Shown here: piece after piece, positions 1-8,496 of the stretch | How the letters are laid out: every line of letters starts with the position of its first letter | Position numbering within the stretch: the stretch's first letter is position 1 | From: Psychromonas ossibalaenae ATCC BAA-1528 | GTDB lineage: Bacteria; Pseudomonadota; Gammaproteobacteria; Enterobacterales; Psychromonadaceae | Reading direction: 5' to 3' | Assembly: GCF_000381745.1 (NCBI RefSeq) | Contig: NZ_KB906989.1 | Coordinates: 1-64,000, forward strand | DNA: 64,000 bases | Made by a program: the position numbers and the translations under genes | The notes under the pieces: generated by a model | What the model was told of the DNA's origin: nothing | Seen by the model: only the letters and a program-made list of their open reading frames with translations | Database searches by the model: none

Positions 1-324
1 CCTGAATTAGTAAAGCAAGAGTTATGGGGGATATTATTAGCGTATAACTTAATACGTTATCAAATGGTATTAATGGCAAAGTCACTCGATGGAATACATC
101 CTAACCAACTAAGCTTTCATGGTGCATCCATGCATATTATCTACGAGTTAACGATGTTGCCATTTTGCTCACCAGGAAATATCCCAAAGCATGTGATGAA
201 TATAACAAAAAGTGCGAAACAATTTGTTTTGCCAGCAAGGCGAGAGAGGCGTTCCCCCCGAGAATTGAAATGTTCAAAAAATGGCTACCCGCTTAAAAAA
301 AGAAATGCCGTTCACCTTAAGTGA
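1..324 (+). CDS. IS4-family transposase, C-terminal end only
   Basis: The frame is open from the first base of the window and closes at TGA 322-324, giving about 107 residues. It opens with PELVKQELWGILLAYNLIRY, which resembles the C-terminal helix of IS4-type DDE transposases just after the catalytic Glu region. The rest of the gene lies left of the window, so it cannot be judged whether the transposase is intact. The C-terminal tail is basic (ARRERRSPRELK), as is common in this group. The stop codon sits inside the hairpin at 304-332. Family assignment is from resemblance only. Confidence 0.7.
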   Translation, partial: PELVKQELWGILLAYNLIRYQMVLMAKSLDGIHPNQLSFHGASMHIIYELTMLPFCSPGNIPKHVMNITKSAKQFVLPARRERRSPRELKCSKNGYPLKKRNAVHLK

Positions 325-332
325 ACGGCATT
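304..332. terminator. strong hairpin, probable bidirectional terminator
   Basis: A perfect 12-bp stem (AATGCCGTTCAC at 304-315 pairing with 321-332) encloses a 5-base loop. Read on the minus strand, the stem is followed directly by a run of seven T (the A-run at 294-300), which makes it a good rho-independent terminator for transcription arriving from the cupin/phosphorylase genes. On the plus strand a weaker T-run follows at 346-350. Confidence 0.65.
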
Positions 333-350
333 AAGATAAACTGCCTTTTT

Positions 351-516
351 ATTATACTAATCCCACTAATTTAATGATCTATTTAGGCGTAGGGAAAATG
401 GATGAAAGCAAGGCATTGCTTGCAGTAACTAGTTGCTCTAATTACAAAATCGATAACGAAGCTAGCATTCATTTTAACCAGTATAAATGAATAGATAATT
501 AACGGATTTGGTATTA
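351..516. repeat. MITE-like element with terminal inverted repeats
   Basis: About 166 bp with no gene. The left end reads TTATACTAATCCCACTAATT and the right end, reverse complemented, reads TAATACCAAATCCGTTAATT, so the two ends form an imperfect inverted repeat. Both flanks also share ATCTATT-type sequence farther in. Short non-autonomous elements with TATACCAAT-like ends are common in marine gammaproteobacteria. It separates the transposase fragment from the minus-strand operon. A target duplication cannot be named with certainty. Confidence 0.55.
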
Positions 517-525
517 CTTAAAAAA

Positions 526-951
526 TTACGACCATAACGAGGTCGTTATTTTCAGCAGATCCTGACGAACACTGTCATCAATAATAATCGATGGTGAATT
601 AGCATCATTTGTATCACTATTTTCTACAATCAAAACTTTACCGTCTTCACTCAGTGTATGGGTATGGTAAATACCGCGCTTAATATTGTAGGTTTTGTTG
701 ATCTCCATATCCCAGCTGATTATGTCTCTTATACCACCCTGCTCATCAAGCTCCGCACAAAATAAGATGCACTTGCCTGATAACAGTATAAATACCTCGT
801 CAGTTTCGTTATGACACTGAAAGTTATCAATTTTATCAGCTTCTAACTCATCAATATAATTGAGCATTGCAACTCGCCATGCCTGAAAATCAACGACGGG
901 AGAATATCCCGCCGCATTAAATTCAGACACCTCTAACAGGTGACTATTCAC
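526..951 (-). CDS. small cupin-like protein, last gene of the sugar operon
   Basis: 141 residues. The centre carries cupin-type features: CHNETDEVFILLSGKCILFC, then NIKRGIYHTHTLSEDGKVLIVEN, matching the two conserved beta-barrel motifs with His/Glu metal-ligand candidates. There is no signal peptide, so it should be cytoplasmic. ATG 951 follows an AGGAG site, and the gene begins 8 bp after the phosphorylase stop, so the two should be cotranscribed. Small cupins next to sugar-uptake genes are often sugar-binding, isomerase-like or regulatory, but the function here is not known. Its transcript could end at the 304-332 hairpin unless the intervening repeat interferes. Confidence 0.75.
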   Translation of the reverse strand: MNSHLLEVSEFNAAGYSPVVDFQAWRVAMLNYIDELEADKIDNFQCHNETDEVFILLSGKCILFCAELDEQGGIRDIISWDMEINKTYNIKRGIYHTHTLSEDGKVLIVENSDTNDANSPSIIIDDSVRQDLLKITTSLWS

Positions 952-959
952 AGTAACTC

Positions 960-3900
960 CTAAGGTCTGTTCAGCAACATCGTTTCCGGAATAGAAACAG
1001 TAACCTGTTTAACACCACCGCTGCGAGAAAATATCTGGCGGCTAAGCATTGGATTAAGCGATAAGGAGTTCAGATGCAGCGATTCATTGTTTTCCAGTTC
1101 CACCTCTACCTTAGCGGCCCCTTCCTCCACTGTTTTATAAACAAAAGGAACTTGGCAGTAAGTAAATGCCAGTGTTCCTGCAGTAAGGCTGATACTCTGC
1201 TGTTCATTATTAAGGTTAATGAAATCGAATTGATCAGCAGCAGATAAAAACTCTGTTGGTTTAAGCAGAGAAGGTTTGAACTGAATTTGACCATCATCAA
1301 CCAGTAAACCTAATTCACCAAAGCGGGTCAGAATCTCTTCTTTTACCTGCCCGGTCATGCCAGGCTGCTGAGCACCAGCCTGTTTAGGCGTATGCGAATA
1401 CGGGTCAGTCGGGAAGGCACCGTAAACATCAGGGGTTTTATTAAAGCCGATACCAGCACGTACTTTGTAATAGTATTCAGCAAGTTTCTGTGTCGCATCA
1501 GACTCAGGGTTTAACTGCAATGCTGCAAAATAGTTTTCCTGAACAGCCAGTAATAACTTAGAGACCATATGCCAGTAAATAGAGCCCAGACCTTCATAAC
1601 CGAACATAGTGCCTGAACGACCAGTAAATGCCTGATGATTAAACACTTCTTCATAGCAGGCAAAAACGTCAGCTAAAGCTCCTGATTCGATATCCTGATA
1701 ATCCGATTTAACCGCATCTAATACTGTTGATAATACACCTGCATTTTCAAAGTTGGCGTTAAAGTGATAAGCCCCTTGTGCATCCATTTCGATAACGCGG
1801 CGATCCTCTTTAGCAAGCATCGCTTTAAGCAGCGGATTAGCCTGTACACGTGCTGCATCGATACTGTTTTTATCTGCAAAACGCGATAAATCACGATCCG
1901 GATAAAGCATAAATGTATTCTGATCTGCACGGAACATTTCGCTGGCATATAAGTTATCCAGTAAAGTAACAGCCTGCTCAGGTGATAATACACCGGCAGA
2001 CAAAACTGCCACCTGACCTTCGAGCATAGGATAAAGCAGATCAACATTTACACTTTCAGGCGTGTAGTTAATAATATTATAGGCATTGTACAGGCCGTCT
2101 TTACGCAGGTTAGTTTTAATACTTTGGTCAATTACCTGCAGACTAGCAGCCAGCATCTCTTTAATGAAAATACCGTCAAGACTTGTTTTCCCCGAGAAAC
2201 CGTTTTCATAAACAGCAGCTCGGTAGTCTGCTGATGCAGCAGCCAATTTACGCAGTACTTGATTTCGTTCTTCACTGCTGATATTTTCCAGCTCAAGCTG
2301 CACATTAGCCTGCTGCAGGATTTTCGAAGTACTAACAACCCACTCAGCCAGTTCCGTTGAAAGCTGTACATTACCCGTATTACCTTTTAATAGTTCTTGT
2401 AAAAAAGCAACATAACGGCGCATGTAATACAAGGTCACCATAGATAAACCAGTACCAACAATCGCATTATTAGCATCATTCCATTCTGGTCTCTGCGTAT
2501 TTAACCAGATTCCGCCGTCTACCACTAAGTTACCGAGTTTAGCCAGCAGAGGTACGAGTAGTTTCTCAGTTAAGTTAACCATATAAACATTATTATGCGC
2601 ATCTAATAATAAGCGCCCGTCACTACCAAACTCATTAACAAGATTCTCGATAAGAGCTTGTTTATCATCATTGAAGATAACGGTATTTTTAGCATCAGCA
2701 AATAGTTTTTCAACGCCTTCAATTTCATAGGGAACATTTGCATAACTGAAAATTTCAGCAGTTAATAACTTATTCAGTTCTTGAGGCTGGTATTTCTGAG
2801 ATAACTCTAAGAATTTAAGAAGGTAAATAATCTGATGATCACCCCAGTAGCCGATATTGCTCCAGGCATCGTCAGCTTCTAACAATTCCCAGTCAACCCC
2901 CGCTTTGGTGATACGGTAAGGATTGTAACCATCAACAGTCGATGCATTAACAAACTTAGAAATAAACGACTTAATGAAGTTAGGGTAACTAAGGCCCAGC
3001 GCTTCCCAGTTTTGGAAAATATCACGCCAGTTGCCCTGATATGAGAGCAGCCTGTCTCCGTTATCATCTTTCAGTTTAATTTCAAAATGGTTCCATGGAC
3101 GGCTTGGATCACCATGACGACGGCCGAAGGTTAACGGCAGGTATTCATGACAAAGACGCACAAGCTGCGGATCGTTCTGCTCAGCTGCAAGTGTGATCAG
3201 CTCCTGGTAGTCAATACGTTCAGGCAGAGCATCTGTAAATGCACTGCAGTTTTGCGCGACAACTTTATTTGAGCTGGTTAAGGTTTTTACAAAATCCTGC
3301 TTTTCTACCCAGTATTGATCAACAACCACGCCGCCGCGCATATTATTAAATAAAACATTTGCGTAGTGATGCACAGTTGTCTCTTCTTCAGCCGTTTTCT
3401 GGTAAGCATCACTGCCCGCCATCAGCATAATAAGATCCTGGTGGTTGGCTTCAATCGAGTGTTTAATATTACTCTTAACTGCAATGTTAGCCTGCAGATT
3501 TTGCTGCAGCGTCACAATATCACTATGTGTTTTATCAATATCTGCGATTATCTGCCAGCTGCTTTCTTGTCCACCATCAAGCTGACAATTTTTATGAATG
3601 AAATATGCGCCTCTTAAACCACGGCGTAAGGTTTCACTGCTGATCTGCTCACCACGACGGAAAGCACCAAGCTGTTCGCTTGACAATAAAATAGACCGGC
3701 AGTTTTCTACAACACTAAATACGGTTGTAGCCCGCAGTGACTCAGCCGGATCTGCGCGGTCACTTAACTTGGCATATAAACTGTATGTTGCCAGTGTCGA
3801 GTCTGGTAATAATTCATTCCATTTGTAGGCATCAAGTAACGCACTGCTGGTCTGCATCAGAGCAAGCGGCGCATTAGGCGGCAGAATATTTTGAATACCG

Positions 3901-4415
3901 TCAATAATTTCAAATTCAACAGCCTGCTGAGAATCATTTGTTACTGTCGAACTGCGTACAAAACCGTATTGTTCACTGGTTGCCCATTGGTATTGAAAAG
4001 TCAGTCCCAGATCAAAGTTAATTTCTTCAAAAATAATCTTATCGCCGGCAACATTTTTATAAAGGTTGCGCTGAACCTGATAAAGACTGTTATGCTGCAG
4101 ATTGAACGGTTCCCACTGTTTACCGCCGTTTTCTGTGAGTACTTTAACAATTGTTTTACTACCGGTATTTTCCGCACTCTCATGAATATAATCCACTGAT
4201 TTATATGGAAACAGTGCATTTTCCGGTCTGACTCTACCCGCAGATAAGCAGCCGCTGGATGAAATAAACAACCAGTGATCACTTGCCGATACAACACTGA
4301 TAAAAAATGGATTCATCTGATCCGCATTTTTGATCTGGTAGTATTTATCCCCGTCTATGGAAACAAATTTCCCCGATATATGGATCGATGAATTGTTACT
4401 ATTTTCGTTTGTCAT
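960..4415 (-). CDS. large inverting beta-glucan/cellobiose-type phosphorylase
   Basis: 1151 residues without a signal peptide, so cytoplasmic. It resembles GH94-clan inverting phosphorylases, which split beta-glucosides with phosphate to glucose 1-phosphate. The GNWRDIFQNWEALGLSYP segment and the later RPEWNDANNAIVGTGLS segment match conserved parts of the catalytic (alpha/alpha)6 barrel in this clan. The length exceeds cellobiose or chitobiose phosphorylases (about 800 residues) and better fits the GH149/GH161 beta-1,3-glucan phosphorylases or the 1,2-beta-oligoglucan phosphorylases. I cannot separate these by eye. It lies after the ABC importer genes and has its own upstream operator at 4431-4446. 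Inferred role: intracellular phosphorolysis of imported beta-gluco-oligosaccharides. Confidence 0.8.
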   Translation of the reverse strand: MTNENSNNSSIHISGKFVSIDGDKYYQIKNADQMNPFFISVVSASDHWLFISSSGCLSAGRVRPENALFPYKSVDYIHESAENTGSKTIVKVLTENGGKQWEPFNLQHNSLYQVQRNLYKNVAGDKIIFEEINFDLGLTFQYQWATSEQYGFVRSSTVTNDSQQAVEFEIIDGIQNILPPNAPLALMQTSSALLDAYKWNELLPDSTLATYSLYAKLSDRADPAESLRATTVFSVVENCRSILLSSEQLGAFRRGEQISSETLRRGLRGAYFIHKNCQLDGGQESSWQIIADIDKTHSDIVTLQQNLQANIAVKSNIKHSIEANHQDLIMLMAGSDAYQKTAEEETTVHHYANVLFNNMRGGVVVDQYWVEKQDFVKTLTSSNKVVAQNCSAFTDALPERIDYQELITLAAEQNDPQLVRLCHEYLPLTFGRRHGDPSRPWNHFEIKLKDDNGDRLLSYQGNWRDIFQNWEALGLSYPNFIKSFISKFVNASTVDGYNPYRITKAGVDWELLEADDAWSNIGYWGDHQIIYLLKFLELSQKYQPQELNKLLTAEIFSYANVPYEIEGVEKLFADAKNTVIFNDDKQALIENLVNEFGSDGRLLLDAHNNVYMVNLTEKLLVPLLAKLGNLVVDGGIWLNTQRPEWNDANNAIVGTGLSMVTLYYMRRYVAFLQELLKGNTGNVQLSTELAEWVVSTSKILQQANVQLELENISSEERNQVLRKLAAASADYRAAVYENGFSGKTSLDGIFIKEMLAASLQVIDQSIKTNLRKDGLYNAYNIINYTPESVNVDLLYPMLEGQVAVLSAGVLSPEQAVTLLDNLYASEMFRADQNTFMLYPDRDLSRFADKNSIDAARVQANPLLKAMLAKEDRRVIEMDAQGAYHFNANFENAGVLSTVLDAVKSDYQDIESGALADVFACYEEVFNHQAFTGRSGTMFGYEGLGSIYWHMVSKLLLAVQENYFAALQLNPESDATQKLAEYYYKVRAGIGFNKTPDVYGAFPTDPYSHTPKQAGAQQPGMTGQVKEEILTRFGELGLLVDDGQIQFKPSLLKPTEFLSAADQFDFINLNNEQQSISLTAGTLAFTYCQVPFVYKTVEEGAAKVEVELENNESLHLNSLSLNPMLSRQIFSRSGGVKQVTVSIPETMLLNRP

Positions 4416-4430
4416 AATTAAACCTAAACC

Positions 4431-4446
4431 AAGAAAGCGCTTTCTT
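4431..4446. promoter_or_regulatory. LacI-family operator palindrome before the phosphorylase gene
   Basis: A perfect 16-bp palindrome with core GAAAGCGCTTTC sits 16 bp upstream of the phosphorylase ATG. The central CG step and AA-GC-GC-TT arrangement are typical of LacI/PurR-family operators. The same core recurs before the binding-protein gene (10241-10252) and, with one change, before the GH30 gene (11943-11954). A second half-like GAAAGC follows at 4449-4454. Confidence 0.75.
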
Positions 4447-4531
4447 TTGAAAGCAAAAAAAACAGGTACCTAATACAGATAAACCAGGTGATCTGTGTAA
4501 GCACACAAAATTAAAATATAAAATTTACAAC

Positions 4532-5515
4532 TTAAATGTTGTGGCATCGGATGAAGTGATCATCTGCTATTTGAGTGACTTCAGGGAAGCTCTCATTACA
4601 GCAGTCTAATGCACGAGGACAACGCGCTGAAAACGGGCAGCCTTTAGTGTCCGGCTTCCACATTGGTATTTCGCCTTTTTTAGCACCCAGCTCTCGACGA
4701 CCGCTTTGACCTGCTTCCGGTACAGCAGAGAGCAGTAACTGCGTATAAGGATGCTGTGGTGTCTGCGTGACTTTGTCGCTGTTTCCCCACTCAACCATAT
4801 GCCCGACGTACATAACCGCCGTTTTTTCGGCGAAATATCTTGCCGTTGCAATATCATGGGTAATATACATAAACGAAATACCGTGCTTATCTTTAAGATC
4901 GGCCATTAAGTTTAAAATACCTAAACGAACAGATACATCGAGCATCGAGATCGGTTCATCGGCTAAAATAACTTCCGGATCTACTGCTAGTGCGCGTGCA
5001 ATAGCAACACGCTGTCTTTGCCCGCCGCTAAGCTCATGTGGATATTTTTCAGCCGTTTCAACAGCAGGAAACAACCCCACTAATTCAAGCAGCTCATAGA
5101 CCAGCTTGTCGATTACTTTTTTATCTGCACGCTTATGAATAAGCAGAGGGCGCGCAATATGATGATAAATCGAATGTACTGGATTAAGTGATCCAAACGG
5201 GTCCTGGAAGATCATCTGCACCTGACGTGCATATTCCAACGTACCGTGATCATCAATATACTGCTGCAGCGGTTTTCCTTTAAAGATAATATCGCCGCCG
5301 GTTTTTTCATAAATACGTGTTAAAACACGGGCACCGGTACTCTTACCAGAGCCGGATTCACCTACGATTGCCAGTGCTTCACCTTTGCGCAGATCAAATG
5401 ACACATCATTCACCGCACGCATATAACTGTTTTTACTGCTTGATTGTCCAATCGGAAAATCTTTAATCATATTTCTGACTGAAAGCACTACTTCAGGATT
5501 ATTTGTCGTATCCAT
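4532..5515 (-). CDS. ABC transporter ATPase, Opp/Dpp type (second ATPase)
   Basis: About 327 residues. Walker A is GESGSGKST, the signature is [15 protein letters not shown] and Walker B is VILADEPISMLDVS, followed by the switch His in YITHD. The C-terminal CPFSARCPRALDCC segment is the Cys-rich oligopeptide-ABC tail found in DppF/OppF-like subunits. I take ATG 5515, with AAGGA 7 bases upstream; ATG 5518 is the alternative, and a longer frame to 5560 has no good start. It pairs with the ATPase encoded just upstream to power the importer. Members of this transporter family carry beta-glucosides as well as peptides in several bacteria, which fits the neighbouring glycosidase genes. Confidence 0.88.
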   Translation of the reverse strand: MDTTNNPEVVLSVRNMIKDFPIGQSSSKNSYMRAVNDVSFDLRKGEALAIVGESGSGKSTGARVLTRIYEKTGGDIIFKGKPLQQYIDDHGTLEYARQVQMIFQDPFGSLNPVHSIYHHIARPLLIHKRADKKVIDKLVYELLELVGLFPAVETAEKYPHELSGGQRQRVAIARALAVDPEVILADEPISMLDVSVRLGILNLMADLKDKHGISFMYITHDIATARYFAEKTAVMYVGHMVEWGNSDKVTQTPQHPYTQLLLSAVPEAGQSGRRELGAKKGEIPMWKPDTKGCPFSARCPRALDCCNESFPEVTQIADDHFIRCHNI

Positions 5516-5525
5516 CATTGATTCC

Positions 5526-6482
5526 TTATAATTTGTGACATGCAGCGTGGTAATCCACATTCAGCTCAGCCAGCAGCGGATCTTCTTTCTTACAGATATC
5601 CATACAGTCTGCACAGCGGTCCTGAAAATTACAACCGGTAGGTAAACGCAGCAGATTAACCGGATCGCCTGGTATTCCGTAGAGACGCTCTTTCGGCCCG
5701 TGAATAGTCGGAAATGATGCAATCAAACCTTTGGTATAAGGATGAGAGGGCTTGCTGAATACTGTTTTAGCATCACCGATTTCAATCAGATTGCCCGCAT
5801 ACATAACACCAATGCGATCTGCAATTTCCCCCATTAAACTTAAATCATGACTGATAAATAATATTGAAAATCCAAACTTTTCTTTTAAATCATATAATTC
5901 ATTTAAAATTTCACGCTCTACGACCACATCTAAAGCCGTGGTCGGCTCATCCATAATGATCAGTTTAGGCTCCAGCGCTAATGCAATGGCAATAACAACA
6001 CGCTGCCTCATGCCGCCGCTAAGTTGATGCGGGAAACTTTTCAGACGATCACCATGAATCCCTACAATACCCAGCAACTCTTTGGCTTTTACAGCTGCTT
6101 GTTTAAAACTGATTCTTTTATGGGCTACGATTACATCGGTAAGCTGTTCACCAATAGTAATAACCGGGTTTAATGAATTCATTGCACTTTGAAAAACAAT
6201 GGAAACATCATTCCAGCGGAAATCACGCAGCTCTTTATCGGACATTTTTAAAACATCACGACCGTTATAAATGATTTCTCCCTCAGATATCAGTGCCGGC
6301 GCTTTATGTAAACGTGTTATTGCAAATGCTAAGGTACTTTTGCCGCAGCCCGATTCCCCTGCAATGCCTAATGTTTCACCTGGAGCAATCGTTAAACTAA
6401 CGTTGTTAACTGCTCTTGCTACACCATTTGCAGAAACGTAATCAACACACAGGTTATTAATTTCTAACAGTGCTTCTTTCAT
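5526..6482 (-). CDS. ABC transporter ATPase, Opp/Dpp type (first ATPase)
   Basis: 318 residues. Walker A is GESGCGKSTLA, the signature is LSGGMRQRVVIAIAL, Walker B is LIIMDEPTTALDV, and the switch His lies in FISHDL. The C-terminal CNFQDRCADCMDIC segment is the oligopeptide-ABC extension of DppD/OppD-like subunits. The ATG overlaps the stop of the upstream permease gene by ATGA, so translation is probably coupled. It acts at the inner face of the cytoplasmic membrane as half of the ATPase pair. The substrate is inferred from neighbours to be a gluco-oligosaccharide rather than a peptide. Confidence 0.88.
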   Translation of the reverse strand: MKEALLEINNLCVDYVSANGVARAVNNVSLTIAPGETLGIAGESGCGKSTLAFAITRLHKAPALISEGEIIYNGRDVLKMSDKELRDFRWNDVSIVFQSAMNSLNPVITIGEQLTDVIVAHKRISFKQAAVKAKELLGIVGIHGDRLKSFPHQLSGGMRQRVVIAIALALEPKLIIMDEPTTALDVVVEREILNELYDLKEKFGFSILFISHDLSLMGEIADRIGVMYAGNLIEIGDAKTVFSKPSHPYTKGLIASFPTIHGPKERLYGIPGDPVNLLRLPTGCNFQDRCADCMDICKKEDPLLAELNVDYHAACHKL

Positions 6483-7459
6483 AGTAGACCTCGACGTTTC
6501 ATTGTTTCTCTATTCATTTTTTTCCATAACTTCATATGCGGACCCGTTTTCAGTTTTGGATTACTGACCTGATCAATCGACATATTGATTAACGCGAGTG
6601 CACCGCCCGTTAACGCTAACGCAATTGCAGGAACAAGCATCTCCCACCATGCGCCGGTATATAAAGACGAAGAAACCTGTGCCCAGTAGAGCATTGACCC
6701 CCAGCTTACCTCTGTTGCATCACCTAAACCTAAAATCCCCAGACCCGCTTCGGCGCCCATTGCGTAGATTACTGTGCCGAGGAAACCACCAAACACAATG
6801 GAGATTAAGTTAGGTAGAATTTCAACTAGAATTATGCGTATTTTCGACTCCCCCATCACTTCCGCAGAAATTATGAATTCTTTGTTTCTAATGGCCATCG
6901 TTTGTGAGCGTATTACCCTTGCCCCCCACGGCCAGGAGGTAACACCGAGCAGTACCGTAATCACCATCGAACCAACCTGCCCGAGAAAGGCAGCCAGTAC
7001 AATCAACAGGGGCAGCTGCGGAAATACCAGGAACACATTTGTGACAAAGTTCATCCACTCATCAATCTTACCGCCTAGATAACCCGATGTAACACCGACT
7101 GCAATCGCGATAGTCATTGCGATAATGCCGGCAAAAAGTGCAACAGTGAGGGATTTCCTTGCCCCGTGAAGTACCTGACTATATACATCTCGACCATTTC
7201 GCGTTGATCCCAGTACATGCTCAGCATTTGGTGCGACATGCGGCCGGGCAACACGTTTCTCAGGGTTATGTGTCGTCAGTACCGGTGCAAATAAAGCACC
7301 AAGAAGAATTACGGTCATTAAAGACACACCAATAATGGCAGGCGGGTTACCGTGAAAAAATGCTTTAGTTTTTATCCATGCAGAGTGACATTTCTTTTTA
7401 AACTCGCTTTTATGGCCCGGTACAGGTGCATTTGCATCTGATGTAATTGAGTTATTCAT
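6479..7459 (-). CDS. ABC transporter permease, DppC/OppC type
   Basis: 326 residues. A cytoplasmic N-terminal tail of about 40 residues precedes a first membrane segment (IIGVSLMTVILLGALFAPVL). A periplasmic HNPEKRVARPHVAPNAEHVLGSTRNGRDVYSQ-type region follows (conserved GTDxxGRD-like motif), then five more hydrophobic segments with an EAA-like loop (AEVMGESKIRIILVEILPNL) that should contact the ATPases. This is the domain order of DppC-like permeases. The ATG at 7459 follows 9 bp after the preceding permease stop. It forms the heterodimeric channel with the product of 7469-8443. Confidence 0.88.
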   Translation of the reverse strand: MNNSITSDANAPVPGHKSEFKKKCHSAWIKTKAFFHGNPPAIIGVSLMTVILLGALFAPVLTTHNPEKRVARPHVAPNAEHVLGSTRNGRDVYSQVLHGARKSLTVALFAGIIAMTIAIAVGVTSGYLGGKIDEWMNFVTNVFLVFPQLPLLIVLAAFLGQVGSMVITVLLGVTSWPWGARVIRSQTMAIRNKEFIISAEVMGESKIRIILVEILPNLISIVFGGFLGTVIYAMGAEAGLGILGLGDATEVSWGSMLYWAQVSSSLYTGAWWEMLVPAIALALTGGALALINMSIDQVSNPKLKTGPHMKLWKKMNRETMKRRGLL

Positions 7460-7468
7460 ATCTATACC

Positions 7469-8443
7469 TTATTTAGAAATTCGAGGATCAAGCCACACAT
7501 AAAGCAGATCGGCTACAAAGTTGGCGGTAAGCACTGCAGAAACAAGAATCAGCAGGATTGCCTGAATAAGCGGATAATCTCGTGCCATAATGCCTTTAAG
7601 CAGAATATTTCCCAGGCCCTGATAGTTGAAGACTACCTCGGTCATAATTGACCCTGCGAAAGAGAAACCAATCGCCATCGCAATGGCAGTGGCTACCGGT
7701 AAGATTGCATTGCGGCCTGCGTAGCGGTACATCACTCGAAAACTGCTTAATCCTTTTGCTTCAGCCATGGTCACGTAATCTTCACCAAGAACATTGATCA
7801 TTGCATTACGCATGTTAAATACCCAGGTGGCAATGCCGACCAAAATCATTGAGCCCATCGGTAAAACCGCATGTTTTGCAACACTGCCGATAAATTCCAG
7901 AGTAAACCCAGGATCTATTGCCGGGTCATAAGTATATGCAAGCGGTAAAAGTTCCAGCTGTAAGCCGAAAAAGTAAAACAGCAGCAGTGCTGTTACGATA
8001 TATGGGAAATTACTAATAAAAGCTAAAAACGGCGGGACAAACTGTCCGAAGAATCCTTCGCGCCGGTATGATGAATAAGTTCCGATTGTCACCCCAAGAA
8101 TTAAAGCGACAATTAATGAGCCTAATGCTAAGAACATAGTCCATGGCAGCGACATACCGACAACGGTTGTAACATCGATAGGAAACATCAACACTGACGG
8201 TCCAAGATCAAGAGTGAAAACACTTTGCATGTATGAGAGGTATTGTTCAAAAACATTACCGTCTACAAAACCATACATCTCTCTTACCGCATCCATCTGG
8301 GCAGGATCCATTTTACCTTGTGCAGCAGCGAACAACGCATCAATAGGGTCACCGGGCATCATTCTCGGCAGCATAAAGTTAAATGAAATTGCTATCAGGA
8401 AAGCAGTGAAATAAAAGCTAAGTCGGCGTAATAAGAAACTCAT
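7469..8443 (-). CDS. ABC transporter permease, DppB/OppB type
   Basis: About 324 residues. The N-terminal membrane segment is followed by FMLPRMMPGDPIDALF, the conserved P-x-MPGDP motif of DppB-like permeases, and then by five further hydrophobic segments. The EAA-type loop AEAKGLSSFRVMYRYAGRNA precedes the last segments. I prefer ATG 8443 (MSFLLRRLSFYF), with a GGA-rich site upstream, over an in-frame TTG at 8455. The gene is separated from the binding-protein gene by a hairpin at 8462-8482, which is likely to make its expression lower than that of the binding protein. Confidence 0.88.
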   Translation of the reverse strand: MSFLLRRLSFYFTAFLIAISFNFMLPRMMPGDPIDALFAAAQGKMDPAQMDAVREMYGFVDGNVFEQYLSYMQSVFTLDLGPSVLMFPIDVTTVVGMSLPWTMFLALGSLIVALILGVTIGTYSSYRREGFFGQFVPPFLAFISNFPYIVTALLLFYFFGLQLELLPLAYTYDPAIDPGFTLEFIGSVAKHAVLPMGSMILVGIATWVFNMRNAMINVLGEDYVTMAEAKGLSSFRVMYRYAGRNAILPVATAIAMAIGFSFAGSIMTEVVFNYQGLGNILLKGIMARDYPLIQAILLILVSAVLTANFVADLLYVWLDPRISK

Positions 8444-8461
8444 AATTTTTTCCAATTGTTA

Positions 8462-8482
8462 AAGAGCCGCAGCGCGGCTCTT
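8462..8482 (-). terminator. intercistronic hairpin between binding protein and permease
   Basis: A perfect 9-bp GC-rich stem (AAGAGCCGC pairing with GCGGCTCTT) has a 3-base loop. On the minus strand only a short T-run follows, so it probably acts as a partial terminator or as an mRNA-stabilising barrier. That is the usual way in which binding-protein genes are expressed above their permeases. Confidence 0.6.
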
Positions 8483-8496
8483 TTGATAGAACTAGG

